Source: Phycisphaerae bacterium (GTDB lineage: Bacteria; Planctomycetota; Phycisphaerae; Phycisphaerales; SM1A02). From it: a DNA stretch of 16,754 nt. The stretch's first letter is position 1. Every line of letters starts with the position of its first letter. The notes beneath the pieces were generated by a model. The model saw nothing but the letters and a program-made list of their open reading frames with translations. It was not told the origin of the DNA and searched no databases. The translations under genes and the position numbers were made by a program. Of this stretch, positions 8,101-15,394 are shown piece by piece. The stretch spans positions 3,464 through 20,217 of the forward strand of contig NZFT01000013.1 of the NCBI GenBank assembly GCA_002690755.1, read 5' to 3'.

Positions 8101-10522
8101 GTTCGGACGAGTTGCTGATGCTCTCGTGGAGGCGAGCCTCCTCCTCCGCGACGGCTTGTCGTTGATCCCGGATCCGCGCGGACATCGACCCGGAGACGCC
8201 GCTCGAGATCTCCGTCTGGTCGAGATACTTCGACAACATCTCGGCGACCGTGGCATCGAGCTCGACGCTGGCGTAGTCCTCGCCCTCCTGCTCCTCGATC
8301 ATGACCCGCGCGAGAACCCGGCTTCGCTCGATTCGGTCGAAGCCCTGGCTTTCGACGACCATGCGGGCCAGCGGATCGTCCGGCACGTACTCCAGAAGCT
8401 TGCGGGCGAGTTCCTTGGAAGTCACCATTCCCGCGTCCGCGGTGGCCGCATCCTCCGCCTCGAATCCGCCGAGATCCTCGATCGCGATGAGTCGCTTGAG
8501 CGCCTGGACCCTCACGATGCGGTCGATCGGCGCCGATTCCGGCGCATCGACGATCGATTGGAGAATGCGCCGTCGCTCCACGATGTCGTTCGAGACCCTG
8601 GCGACGTCGTCGCGAGCGAGCAGATCCGCCCCGGGGATTTCCGTGGCGACGGCGCTTCGCTGGCTGGTCGCGACGTCCCGCAGAATCATGTCGGCCTTTT
8701 TCACCGATTCTTCGTCCTCGTTCGCTCGCGCGATCGCCAGGCCGGCTTCCGCTTCGATGCGAGCCTCCTCGATCCGCCCCGCGAGAAGAAGGTCCGCCGC
8801 GAGACTCAGCAGGAAGACATGCTTCTCGGCCAGATCCGGGAATCGTTGCCGTGCACGCATCTTCAGACCGACCAGGGCCCCGCGTTCACCGGAGTTCGAA
8901 AGCGCTTCGATCACCATCTGGAGTTGAGTCCGTTCGAGCATGCCCTCCATGCCGGCCTCGCTCAGTCGGTTGTAGGCGGAGACGGCACGAGCATAGGCGG
9001 CGCCCGCCTCGCCCTTGCGGGACGCGTTCATCAGCATTCGCGCCCGAAGAACATCCATCTGGAGCGCAAAGGTGTCGGCTTCGACCAGATTGTCTTCGGT
9101 CGTGGCCGCATCCGAGTAGACCTCGAAGGCATCGACGATGGCCTGGAACGCGGCCTGCTTCTCCTCCATGGTTTCGAACGCCTGGTTCTCCAGCTCCCAG
9201 CGACGCATCGCGACCTGAAGTCGCGCCCGCCGGGCCTCCTTCTGCACGTCGTCAAGCACCACTTCACGGACGGAGTAGTCCGCGAACGAGCCGTCCTCGG
9301 CGCGGGATCCCCCCTGGAAACCGCGTTCGAGCGAGAGGATGTTCTCCGCCAACGCGTCACGAGCCGCGAAGATCTCGCTGAACCGCGCCTGGAGTTCCTC
9401 CGGCGTGCCGTCGAGCGGCACGAGACCGGGCGCGAGTTCGAGTCGGACGAGCTCGTGCCGGGTCGACTGGAGTTCGGTCGGATCGATCGCATTGCTGGCC
9501 GCAAGCGCCGCCACGAGCAGTTCTGCCCAGGCTCGATTCGTGTCTTCGGTCACCTCCGGAGCGCGCGAACCGATGTTCGGTCGCCGGCGGCCGGCGTCCG
9601 CGATGTCCATGATCCGCAGCAGGGAGGGACGATCCGCGTCGACGGGCGTCGATTCGGCGATTCGCGCCGCGAGCCCGCGAATGACCTCCGGGTCCGGCGT
9701 GGCGATCGCGCGACGCTCGGCCTCGCGTCGGTCGAGCGGCAGGAGAAATCGTCGGTGCGCCCGTTCCTGGGCGATCGCGTCGAATTCGACCGCGTCGCCG
9801 GCGGACTCCCTCGCCTCCGCGAGCAATGCGTCGATCGGTTCGGAGACCCGATCGATCGCCTTGGTCGGAATGTCTTCGTTGAATCCCTGCTCCAGTTCAC
9901 CCCGGATGAGACCGTAGTGCGTCATCACCAGTGAAGGATCGATCTCGATCACTTTCTCGATTCGGCCTCGAAGGTCCGCCCATTGCTTGGGGGTCTCGTT
10001 TTCGGCGTTCCGCCATTCGGGCTGCAGCGACAGGGCGAGCAGGGTCGCCTCGATGTCGGGGGCCAGACCCGTGCCCAGCATGGGCTGGATCGAAGGCTTG
10101 TCGATGCTTCCGAGAACGTGCAGCATGGGCAGCAGTGCGTTGCGAACACCGGCTTCACGCTCCGCTGCGATCGCGGGATCCGTGCTGTACCGGGCCTTCT
10201 GCAACTGAAGCGCGACCAACTGCCGGAAGCGGGACTTCGCCGCGACATCCGTCTCGGGAGAGATGGAATTGATCGCCGCGATCGCCTTCTCGTAGGGACG
10301 ATAGTCGGCGCTCGGGTAGGGATCCTTGCCGTTCGCGCGGAAGTACTGCTTCGCCGCGGCGTCGTACTTCCCTTCGGCCATGAGCGCATCGCCCTTGCTG
10401 ATGTGTCGCAAAGGATCGTTTCTCAGCGACACCAACAACCACGCCGAAATACTCACGATGACAACGGCTGCGACACCAAGGAGGACGGCGAGGAACTTGA
10501 CGTTGAGTTTCTGCTTGGCCAT
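5189..10522 (-). CDS. giant membrane-anchored TPR-repeat protein of the exosortase/EPS locus
   Basis: This 1777-aa protein has one N-terminal membrane segment (about 9-32, after a Lys-rich MAKQKLNVK start). There is no cleavage or lipobox signal, so the rest is probably anchored outside the cytoplasmic face. Helix-turn-helix repeats of TPR type recur throughout. The clearest are at about 37-66 (GDALMAEGKYDAAAKQY), about 880-950 (LLQKGDRETAIQQLKLA, ARVLAESGDTDQALDVY), about 1075-1100, about 1294-1407 and the last 120 residues (NNLAYAIASCDGDLEVALPL, FRNALEINPIKVQSWIHLA). Between them are long acidic, Ala/Glu/Arg-rich helical stretches. TPR proteins are regular members of PEP-CTERM/exosortase EPS loci (PrsT-like) and scaffold envelope complexes. 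This one is about twice the usual size. It follows epsI by 134 bp and precedes the wzc-like gene. The exact role is not known; a scaffold linking co-polymerase and sorting machinery is an inference. Confidence 0.88.
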   Translation of the reverse strand: MAKQKLNVKFLAVLLGVAAVVIVSISAWLLVSLRNDPLRHISKGDALMAEGKYDAAAKQYFRANGKDPYPSADYRPYEKAIAAINSISPETDVAAKSRFRQLVALQLQKARYSTDPAIAAEREAGVRNALLPMLHVLGSIDKPSIQPMLGTGLAPDIEATLLALSLQPEWRNAENETPKQWADLRGRIEKVIEIDPSLVMTHYGLIRGELEQGFNEDIPTKAIDRVSEPIDALLAEARESAGDAVEFDAIAQERAHRRFLLPLDRREAERRAIATPDPEVIRGLAARIAESTPVDADRPSLLRIMDIADAGRRRPNIGSRAPEVTEDTNRAWAELLVAALAASNAIDPTELQSTRHELVRLELAPGLVPLDGTPEELQARFSEIFAARDALAENILSLERGFQGGSRAEDGSFADYSVREVVLDDVQKEARRARLQVAMRRWELENQAFETMEEKQAAFQAIVDAFEVYSDAATTEDNLVEADTFALQMDVLRARMLMNASRKGEAGAAYARAVSAYNRLSEAGMEGMLERTQLQMVIEALSNSGERGALVGLKMRARQRFPDLAEKHVFLLSLAADLLLAGRIEEARIEAEAGLAIARANEDEESVKKADMILRDVATSQRSAVATEIPGADLLARDDVARVSNDIVERRRILQSIVDAPESAPIDRIVRVQALKRLIAIEDLGGFEAEDAATADAGMVTSKELARKLLEYVPDDPLARMVVESQGFDRIERSRVLARVMIEEQEGEDYASVELDATVAEMLSKYLDQTEISSGVSGSMSARIRDQRQAVAEEEARLHESISNSSEPRSPRVVRYLIRESVNVRRRDLDQATALLADLKSLEGDSAYLGQMQIVIAKERGDDEAALLLAEEVCGARGLGTPENRYVYAALLLQKGDRETAIQQLKLANAQNPTIVRVANALARVLAESGDTDQALDVYRRTALAGGRSDSSFREAWFRAEQAFPGGDPGRILKERRRIFQLAPANYSNAINLVQLLKELPVSRADILVEALNPNTREPEMRPEFGEREWSRLSPAKRQDAIRKLKLERIDEADKVLDRLLRYDDTDPTIVIAISRYLRASGNPEEAYQTLDDAVARIRASGEDYSGRNVDRESLLLVEQGRLIWDSDRNRALEKFHEAEAAQKSGSNQATALIIGILRDRNSTQDVIGFSERLFENVKAQNLDSTVIRFVARDLINDYLRAFEVEKGRSLIEEFVDQEDPNYPEQLLLGQLAVTEAAAIRRSTGSFEAMEPFLDEAEAFAAAASQLTKSNGAAQQLWGDALALRAESNPDPDASRVAFDAAVMHFGEAINLDNTSWEKRRALVILLARNFRYELASAELESFIAVRNDVPEASILLSDLLDRQLGLDAKALTVLQAAIARQPTNIRLMSRIAALRADRLEYDRAAEIFAEAFELTSNASLLKQEVLMRMRRVPADAATVVRLPDRTSEHKRVFMSDPGLAAAYAAAVERQAARKGLGLKQIESIRQQYVTIADQKIEGAGDDEEDLAQAKAVKAYYLQQIAFWYRWIFGTQVTGVGDSDNAEFRFELAQAEAMDAWVRGVSGGNPSLPELLRVASAWQIAGDEERCMEVLEEAMANPEATEQGRYAAMVQLGYVMLRSDDPDCERAISIFEQASALRPSEPTVKNNLAYAIASCDGDLEVALPLSLDVVASEPDNAAYRDTLGEIYWRMHEEAEAGALEGWNTADLLAKAAQEFRNALEINPIKVQSWIHLAKVHLVRDECGEARTALKKAGDSDPALSEQSQIDRLMTALGECGK

Positions 10523-10587
10523 GTCGAGCGGGTCCTGGGGGAGGGGACAGGGTGGTTTTTGGACGTCGGCGGTGTTGTTCCGCGTCG

Positions 10588-10609
10588 GTTCGAGAGTTCG
10601 AGGTTCGAA
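10588..10609. repeat. three GTTCGA(G/A) repeats upstream of the TPR gene
   Basis: GTTCGAG occurs at 10588-10594 and 10596-10602, and GTTCGAA at 10603-10609, giving steps of 8 and 7 bp. The core TTCGA is nearly self-complementary. The cluster sits about 65-85 bp before the TPR start in the 134-bp spacer after epsI. It could be an operator, but no known regulator can be named. Confidence 0.45.
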
Positions 10610-10626
10610 CGGACGTGAGATCTGCT

Positions 10627-10643
10627 GGCGGGATCCTCCCGCC
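10627..10643 (-). terminator. strong GC hairpin after epsI
   Basis: A perfect 7-bp stem (GGCGGGA / TCCCGCC) with a 3-nt loop lies 13 bp downstream of the EpsI stop codon at 10657-10659. There is no U-tract. It may attenuate read-through from the exosortase-EpsI pair into the TPR gene or protect the 3' end of the message. Confidence 0.4.
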
Positions 10644-10656
10644 CATCGGATGATTT

Positions 10657-11502
10657 CTACGCGACTGCCTCACCGGCTGTTCTCTGCCGGCGCTCAAGCT
10701 CCGGCCAGTCGGGCAGAATCTGCATGACGGCGGGCACGAGATCATCGAGCAGGTCCTCGACGATCGGAAGATATTCCCGGGTCGCCTCTTCGGGCCCGGC
10801 ATTGGTCTGGTAGGTGACCTGCACCTTCAAGTAGTATGCCGAACGCTCCTTCGGGTCGTAGGCGATCGACTTCACGCGGCTCGCGCGAGCCGCGTAGCGG
10901 TTGTTCGCGATGAAGAAGTAGCCACCCACGTGCGTCACTCGCTTGTTCTTCGGATCCTTCGCCTCGACGATCGAGATCTGGGAATCGCCGATCGGCAGAT
11001 GGACGTCCACCAGACCCAGCACCGGATGGCGGACGGAAATCCGGTCGTAGCGTCGACCGGTCTTCAGGTTCACGATGTCGGTGGGCGCCGCATCTGCGAA
11101 CTCCAGCGCGAGGGGTTCGACGATGGTCGAGCCGAGCGTCGTCAGGCCCGCGGCATTGAAGCAGCGTTCCGGAACATGCGGCACGTCGTCGATCCCACCG
11201 GTGTAGTAGGCGAGGTGGACGGTGAGCTCGTCTCCGGACGGGTCCCGGTAGACGCGGGTCAGGTGCTTGTCGGTACCGAGTTCCTCGGTCATGGTCGCGG
11301 TCATTTCGAAGTCCTCGCCCTGCATGGTCCACCGGCCAAGCCGGCTGGGCAGGGAGTCGAGCGCGGACCGCAACGCTACGGGTTCCTTCCGGAGATAGAT
11401 CTCGAGCCGGCCGATCAGGACCGGAAACGCCACCGCGGAGGTCACCATGATGGCGACCAGCGCGATGCACATCGGTCGGATGGCGGGTGTGAAGCGAATC
11501 AT
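10657..11502 (-). CDS. EpsI-family exosortase-associated protein (DUF3485-like)
   Basis: This 281-aa protein is anchored by one N-terminal membrane segment (about 8-31). The rest is a soluble domain, probably extracytoplasmic. The core motif HVPERCFNAAG (109-119) corresponds to the conserved H-x-P-E-x-C...G signature of EpsI/DUF3485 proteins, with His109 and Cys114. A later GGYFFIANNRY (193-203) matches the aromatic-rich strand typical of the family. EpsI proteins accompany or are fused to exosortases in PEP-CTERM systems; their biochemical role is not settled. The ATG at 11502 overlaps the exosortase stop as ATGA, so translation is coupled. The longer open frame reaching 11829 runs inside the exosortase gene and gives an Arg/Gly-rich non-protein-like N-terminus, so I rejected it. 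Confidence 0.9.
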   Translation of the reverse strand: MIRFTPAIRPMCIALVAIMVTSAVAFPVLIGRLEIYLRKEPVALRSALDSLPSRLGRWTMQGEDFEMTATMTEELGTDKHLTRVYRDPSGDELTVHLAYYTGGIDDVPHVPERCFNAAGLTTLGSTIVEPLALEFADAAPTDIVNLKTGRRYDRISVRHPVLGLVDVHLPIGDSQISIVEAKDPKNKRVTHVGGYFFIANNRYAARASRVKSIAYDPKERSAYYLKVQVTYQTNAGPEEATREYLPIVEDLLDDLVPAVMQILPDWPELERRQRTAGEAVA

Positions 11503-12494
11503 GTCGCCGACTTCTCCGAAGGGCCGTTTCGAGGTTCGGAGGGAGCGTCGACCACGAGCCTGCGGACGATTTCCATCAGTCCGAGGAACACCAGGAACGC
11601 GGGGACGAGCCAGACGAATCCCACGAAGGTGTGGAACTGGCCGTCTGAGAATCCGCGGTCCCACAGACTCAGAACCCCGAGCGTCGCCACTCGAAGCACG
11701 TTGACGAACACGGCGACGGGAACCGCGAGGATCATCAGGAGGATCCGCTGCCACCACTGCTTGAGGCCGATGTAGGCCATGAGCGTTCCGAGCGCCATGA
11801 AGGCGACCAGCATCCGCATGCCCGAACACGCCTCGGCGACGTTGAGGGGGATCGGCGAGAGCGGTGTCACGCCGTCGGCCTCGGTCCCCGCGGGATGGAT
11901 GGTGATCGAGTTTCCGGCCAGGTCCACGTCGTTACCGAGGACCAGGAGCAGGAAGTAGCCACCCAGCGCACTGATGTCCTGGAGTCGCTCGGTGACGATC
12001 TGGAGAATGCGGTCCGTGTACGTGGTGCCGAATATCACCAGGTAGGCGAGGGGGAACCAGAGGTAGCGCATCGGTCGCCAGCCGAAAAGCGAGAGGGCGA
12101 CGCCGAAGATCGTGGCGGCGATTCCAAGCTGTCTCACGTTGTGATGGACGGGAAGCCATTTGGGCCCCACGCCGGGAAACGCCACGATGTAGACGAGGAG
12201 CCCCAGCATCACGACCGGAAGGCCGAACCAGCTGGGCTGAAAAGGCTGGAACGCCGAGATCTTCGCGCGATCGCGGAAGATCAGCCAACCCGCGATCGCC
12301 GGCACCAGCAGGGTGTGTCCCCAGTCGTCCGGAAAGGCGATCGCGTACTCGAACTGGGATTTGATGAAGTACGCGAAGGAGCCGGCGAGGATCGCGATGA
12401 GGATTCCGAGCCCGACGAAGAACGTCCTGGGGCTGAGTTCGACCAGCGTGGGCTGGGCGGAACCGGTTTGGGAATCATTCGTGGCGACGCTCAT
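11499..12494 (-). CDS. exosortase (Xrt family transpeptidase-like membrane protein)
   Basis: This 331-aa polytopic membrane protein has about eight hydrophobic segments. Exosortases are thought to cleave C-terminal PEP-CTERM-like sorting tails of secreted proteins as they emerge, acting on the outer face of the inner membrane. The three family active-site positions are visible: Cys223 in EACSGMRML, Arg268 in NVLRVATLG and His288 in FHTFVG. An early WGHTLLVPAIAGWLIF (58-73) is also typical. The open frame begins with GTG at 12512. I chose the ATG at 12494 because GGGA lies 6 nt upstream, but the two earlier in-frame starts cannot be excluded. The gene is followed by epsI with a 4-bp overlap. 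The subtype (for example the planctomycete XrtU class) cannot be assigned by eye. No protein in this window carries an obvious substrate tail. Confidence 0.93.
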   Translation of the reverse strand: MSVATNDSQTGSAQPTLVELSPRTFFVGLGILIAILAGSFAYFIKSQFEYAIAFPDDWGHTLLVPAIAGWLIFRDRAKISAFQPFQPSWFGLPVVMLGLLVYIVAFPGVGPKWLPVHHNVRQLGIAATIFGVALSLFGWRPMRYLWFPLAYLVIFGTTYTDRILQIVTERLQDISALGGYFLLLVLGNDVDLAGNSITIHPAGTEADGVTPLSPIPLNVAEACSGMRMLVAFMALGTLMAYIGLKQWWQRILLMILAVPVAVFVNVLRVATLGVLSLWDRGFSDGQFHTFVGFVWLVPAFLVFLGLMEIVRRLVVDAPSEPRNGPSEKSAT

Positions 12495-12587
12495 GTCTGG
12501 TCCCATCGGCACAGCGGAGGCTCATGTTCAATCCATCCGTGCCGGTACGAGGGATGACGACGAGCCCAACGAGCCGGCAGCGTGACG

Positions 12588-12597
12588 GGGGTACCCC
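12588..12597. other. perfect 10-bp palindrome GGGGTACCCC upstream of the exosortase
   Basis: The self-complementary GGGGTACCCC lies about 95 bp before the exosortase start, in the 255-bp gap after the export-protein gene. A protein-binding site is possible. A single 10-bp palindrome in G+C-rich DNA can also arise by chance. Confidence 0.3.
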
Positions 12598-12631
12598 ATG
12601 ACCCCCCGATTCGGTTCGTTCGATCGCTGGG

Positions 12632-12645
12632 TTTTTGCAATAAAA
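12632..12645 (-). promoter_or_regulatory. AT-rich tract, possible promoter region for exosortase-epsI
   Basis: The 14 bases at 12632-12645 (TTTTATTGCAAAAA on the minus strand) are all A/T except one GC pair, the most AT-rich tract I noticed in the window. It is about 140 bp upstream of the exosortase. I could not fit a good sigma-70 -35/-10 pair or a sigma-54 -24/-12 pair here, so the call rests on composition and position only. Confidence 0.25.
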
Positions 12646-12671
12646 GGCTCTGGCGATCAGATGACGCGGTT

Positions 12672-12690
12672 TCGGATGGATTCCATCCGA
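12672..12690. terminator. inverted repeat after the polysaccharide-export gene
   Basis: TCGGATGGA and TCCATCCGA flank a single central T, a perfect 9-bp dyad. As RNA it would fold as a 7-bp stem with a 5-nt loop. It begins about 60 bp past the export-protein stop codon. No T-run follows on the minus strand, so it may be a weak terminator or a binding site for a dimeric regulator. Confidence 0.4.
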
Positions 12691-12749
12691 CCTTTCGACG
12701 CGAGACTGATTCCGGTCGATCCCGTGAAAGAATCACCCCGGAACTCCCA

Positions 12750-14252
12750 TCAGAAGTTGTTACCGATGTTCGTCGGCGGCGGGCCGAAGACGTCGTTGCC
12801 GAAGTTGCGGTCGAGCAGGAAACCGAATCCATAGGTGAACCGGAAACCGTTTCGAATCACCGCGAGCGGGGCCGCGAGGAAGTTGGTCCCGATGTGGATG
12901 TGGTCGTCCTGACGCATGAACACGTCCGGTTCGGATCGGTTGCGGATGGCCGCGAGATTGACGCGAAGGGTCGCTTCACGATCTGCGCTGATCTTTCTCG
13001 TGAGATCGACGCGCTCGGGAATCGCGATCGGGTTCAGTCCCCCCGCCGCCGCGACGAGCCGGCTCAATGTGAGCTTCCCGGCGATCGGCAGCTGGTAGAC
13101 GCCGGGTCGGACGATCTCGCCGTCGATGTAGACGACACCGACTTCGGGCGTGTCGAGGAACACGCGGTCGCCGGGACGAATCACGATGTTCAGGTTGCTG
13201 TCGCCTCGAGCGAGGGCCTGGTAGTCCACCTCGATGATCCGAGTCGCGTAGGGACTCACGCGGGGATCGGGGATCACCGCGACCGATTCTCGTTCGGTGT
13301 CGGGACGAAGATTGCTTCCGCTCTTCTCGAGTTCCGCGGCCGCAGCCGCGGAGATGCGCACCCACTCCTGCCGATCCTCGTCGAAGATGAAGGCGTCGGT
13401 CTCGCCGCGGGTCGTCTTCGGATTTCGCACCCGGTCCGTGCCCGGGACCGCCGAAGGTCGATCCTCGATGGAGACGTTCTGCAGGTCGTCGATGTCGACG
13501 GGAGGTTCATCGGACTGTCGCATCGCCGAGGGACTCGCACTGCCGCCGAGGGCATCGATCAGGGCGTCGATGTCGCTGGCTTCGGATTCCGACTCGGGAA
13601 CGACGTTTCCAGTGCCGCGCTCGTATTCGGGGCGCACCGTCTCGTCGATCGCGACCTCGCGAATGATCAGGATCCGCTGCGTCGTGCTGGCCGTGCCGCC
13701 GGCGAGCGAAAGCGCATCCATGATTCGAAAATCTGGTCGGGTCAGGGCATAGATCCCGGTGCCCGCCACGGCGCCGTAGATCGTGAACTGGAAGCTTCGA
13801 CCGTCTTCGAGGACCACGGTGACGAGCGGATCGGTGATCAACCCGTCGAGTCGCCGGATGATGTCTTCCTGAAGTTCGTCGACCGTCAATCCCGCCGCCT
13901 GGAGATCGCCGAGCGTGGGGAGTCGAATCGATCCCGCCTGGTCGATCACCCGGACCGAGACGTCGGTCTGGTTCGCCGCGACGAGCTCGTAGATCTCCAC
14001 CCTCACCACGTCGCCGGGGGCGAGCCGGTAGACGAGTTCGTTCGGAACGAGATCGTCCGAGGTCGGCTTGGTGATCTCGGGCCGGTATCCGACCTCGCGT
14101 TCGATCACGTCGATTCGATCGAGAATCGGCATCGAAGTGGGCGTGTGCTCGTAATAGCCGGTCACGCTCGGGTTGAAGAACGAGTCGACCTCGCACCCCA
14201 CCATCGAGATCGCGGAAAGCATCGCGAAGAGAAACATGGCGATTGATCGCAT
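12750..14252 (-). CDS. Wza-type polysaccharide export lipoprotein (SLBB domains)
   Basis: This 500-aa protein is the likely outer-membrane exit channel for the polysaccharide. A lipoprotein signal ends in SMVGC with Cys20 as lipidation site, which fixes the start at ATG 14252. The open frame runs further up into pyrB but those residues are not signal-like. A Poly_export/PES-type domain (about 74-150, beginning YRLAPGDVVRVEIYE) is followed by a first SLBB-type region (about 155-200, ending in ALSLAGGTASTTQRILIIR). Next comes an acidic, probably disordered insert (about 201-335). A second PES/SLBB region (about 354-430, IRPGDRVFL...VYIDGEIVRPGVYQL) is followed by an aromatic C-terminus (FRFTYGFGFLLDRNF, 470-484). 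E. coli Wza is about 380 aa; the insert explains the extra length. The partner Wzc-like protein is encoded downstream on the same strand. Confidence 0.93.
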   Translation of the reverse strand: MRSIAMFLFAMLSAISMVGCEVDSFFNPSVTGYYEHTPTSMPILDRIDVIEREVGYRPEITKPTSDDLVPNELVYRLAPGDVVRVEIYELVAANQTDVSVRVIDQAGSIRLPTLGDLQAAGLTVDELQEDIIRRLDGLITDPLVTVVLEDGRSFQFTIYGAVAGTGIYALTRPDFRIMDALSLAGGTASTTQRILIIREVAIDETVRPEYERGTGNVVPESESEASDIDALIDALGGSASPSAMRQSDEPPVDIDDLQNVSIEDRPSAVPGTDRVRNPKTTRGETDAFIFDEDRQEWVRISAAAAAELEKSGSNLRPDTERESVAVIPDPRVSPYATRIIEVDYQALARGDSNLNIVIRPGDRVFLDTPEVGVVYIDGEIVRPGVYQLPIAGKLTLSRLVAAAGGLNPIAIPERVDLTRKISADREATLRVNLAAIRNRSEPDVFMRQDDHIHIGTNFLAAPLAVIRNGFRFTYGFGFLLDRNFGNDVFGPPPTNIGNNF

Positions 14253-14342
14253 GGTCGTTCCCGCACTCTTATCGTTGGAGAGACTTCTCACGCCGGACTC
14301 CGTACCTGCCCGCTCGGGCATGAAATGGGACGCGCCGCGACC

Positions 14343-14364
14343 TGCGACATACGCCCGTGTCGCA
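14343..14364. other. inverted repeat between pyrB and the export gene
   Basis: TGCGACA and TGTCGCA pair over 7 bp with an 8-nt loop. A second small dyad, TGCCC / GGGCA, lies at 14307-14320. Both are in the 175-bp gap between pyrB and the export lipoprotein gene. Neither is followed by a T-run. They may mark the end of the pyrB transcript or a regulatory site before the export gene. Confidence 0.3.
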
Positions 14365-14427
14365 CGGTTCATCGGCGTCCCAAGGGTGCTGCATTGAGGA
14401 AAGACCCACGATTCTCGGTCGTCGTGA

Positions 14428-15357
14428 TCAGCCCGCAGGTAATTCGAGGGCGGCTTCGATGATCGCCATTCGAACCGCCACGCCCCGGGCCACCTGCTCG
14501 AGAATCGCACTTCGCGCAATATCTGCCGAAACCGAGTCGTCGATCTCCACGCCCCGGTTCATCGGGCCAGGATGAAGGATGGGAACCTCGGGGCCGAGTC
14601 GGGCCAGCCGATTCACCGTGAGTCCGAACGCGAAGCGATAGTCCGAAGCCACGGCGCGGCCGGCATCGCGTTCCAACTGGATTCGAAGCATCATCACGGC
14701 ATCCGCCGTGTCGAGCACCCCATCGAGGTCGTGCGTGACGTCGACCCCCGACCCGAACTCCGCGAAGGTCCACGGCAGCAGCGGTGGCGGCCCGACCAGA
14801 ACGACCGTGGCCCCCATCGCCGTCAACGCGTGGATGTTCGATCTCGCCACCCGGCTGTTGAGGATGTCCCCGACGATGAGAATCCGCTTCCCCGCCAGTG
14901 ATCCCAGCCTGGCCCGAAGCGTCGAGGCGTCGAGGAGGGCTTGCGTCGGATGTTCATGACGTCCGTCACCCGCGTTCACGACCGGAATTCCGATGTTTCG
15001 AGCGACGAGGTCCGCCCCACCGGCGATCGCCGAACGAATCACGAGTGCGTCCAGTCCCATCGCCGCGAGATTCGCCGCGGTGTCGATGAGCGACTCCCCC
15101 TTGTCGAGGCTCGAACCAAGGCCGGTCAGCACGACGGACCGGTGTCCGAGGCGATTGGCGGCCACCTCGAAGCTGCATCGCGTGCGAGTCGAATTCTCGA
15201 GGAAGAGGAGCCCGACCATCGCCGGTCGGACCGGATTCGGAAGCGCGACCCCGTCTCGAACGACGGGAAGAAGCGATTCCGCACGATCGAGAATCGACTC
15301 CAACCGCTCGGGGCCGAGATCACGTAGGCCGAGCATGGATCGGGGATCACTTGGCAT
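14428..15357 (-). CDS. pyrB: aspartate carbamoyltransferase catalytic subunit
   Basis: This 309-aa enzyme condenses carbamoyl phosphate with L-aspartate to N-carbamoyl-aspartate, the first committed step of de novo pyrimidine synthesis, in the cytoplasm. All hallmark motifs are present: STRTR (56-60, carbamoyl-phosphate binding), the 80s loop SLDKGES (83-89), HPTQALLD (136-143), VGDILNSRVARSN (162-174) and LHPGPMNRGVEI (261-272). Length is normal for the catalytic chain. The ATG at 15357 is the first in frame but has no clear ribosome-binding site; ATG at 15336 is an alternative that would leave only two residues before the conserved LRDL. The lipoprotein gene ends 37 bp upstream, so the two may share a transcript. 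No pyrC, pyrI or carbamoyl-phosphate synthase gene is seen in the window. Confidence 0.97.
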   Translation of the reverse strand: MPSDPRSMLGLRDLGPERLESILDRAESLLPVVRDGVALPNPVRPAMVGLLFLENSTRTRCSFEVAANRLGHRSVVLTGLGSSLDKGESLIDTAANLAAMGLDALVIRSAIAGGADLVARNIGIPVVNAGDGRHEHPTQALLDASTLRARLGSLAGKRILIVGDILNSRVARSNIHALTAMGATVVLVGPPPLLPWTFAEFGSGVDVTHDLDGVLDTADAVMMLRIQLERDAGRAVASDYRFAFGLTVNRLARLGPEVPILHPGPMNRGVEIDDSVSADIARSAILEQVARGVAVRMAIIEAALELPAG

Positions 15358-15394
15358 GCCGCGGCATGGTACCAGCCGCCCGAATCGCTTTCGT

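Noticed and set aside
5315..9934. Plus-strand open frame of 1539 codons opposite the TPR gene
   Set aside because: It is an antisense shadow of a long G+C-rich gene with few T/A-rich codons. Its translation is Arg/Asp/His-rich with no recognisable domain, while the minus strand encodes a coherent membrane-anchored TPR protein.
11503..11829. Upstream extension of the EpsI frame
   Set aside because: It lies inside the exosortase gene and is Arg/Gly-rich. The ATG at 11502 gives a normal membrane anchor and an ATGA overlap.
12620..12660. Sigma-54 promoter (TTGCA element) upstream of the exosortase, as known for some PEP-CTERM regulons
   Set aside because: TTGCA is present on both strands, but no GG lies at the required distance for a -24 element in either orientation.
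12582..14246. Plus-strand open frame of 554 codons opposite the export lipoprotein
   Set aside because: Same antisense effect; the minus-strand product has a lipobox and SLBB domains.
14253..14519. Upstream extension of the export lipoprotein frame into pyrB
   Set aside because: It would bury the lipoprotein signal peptide (Cys20) about 90 residues inside the protein.
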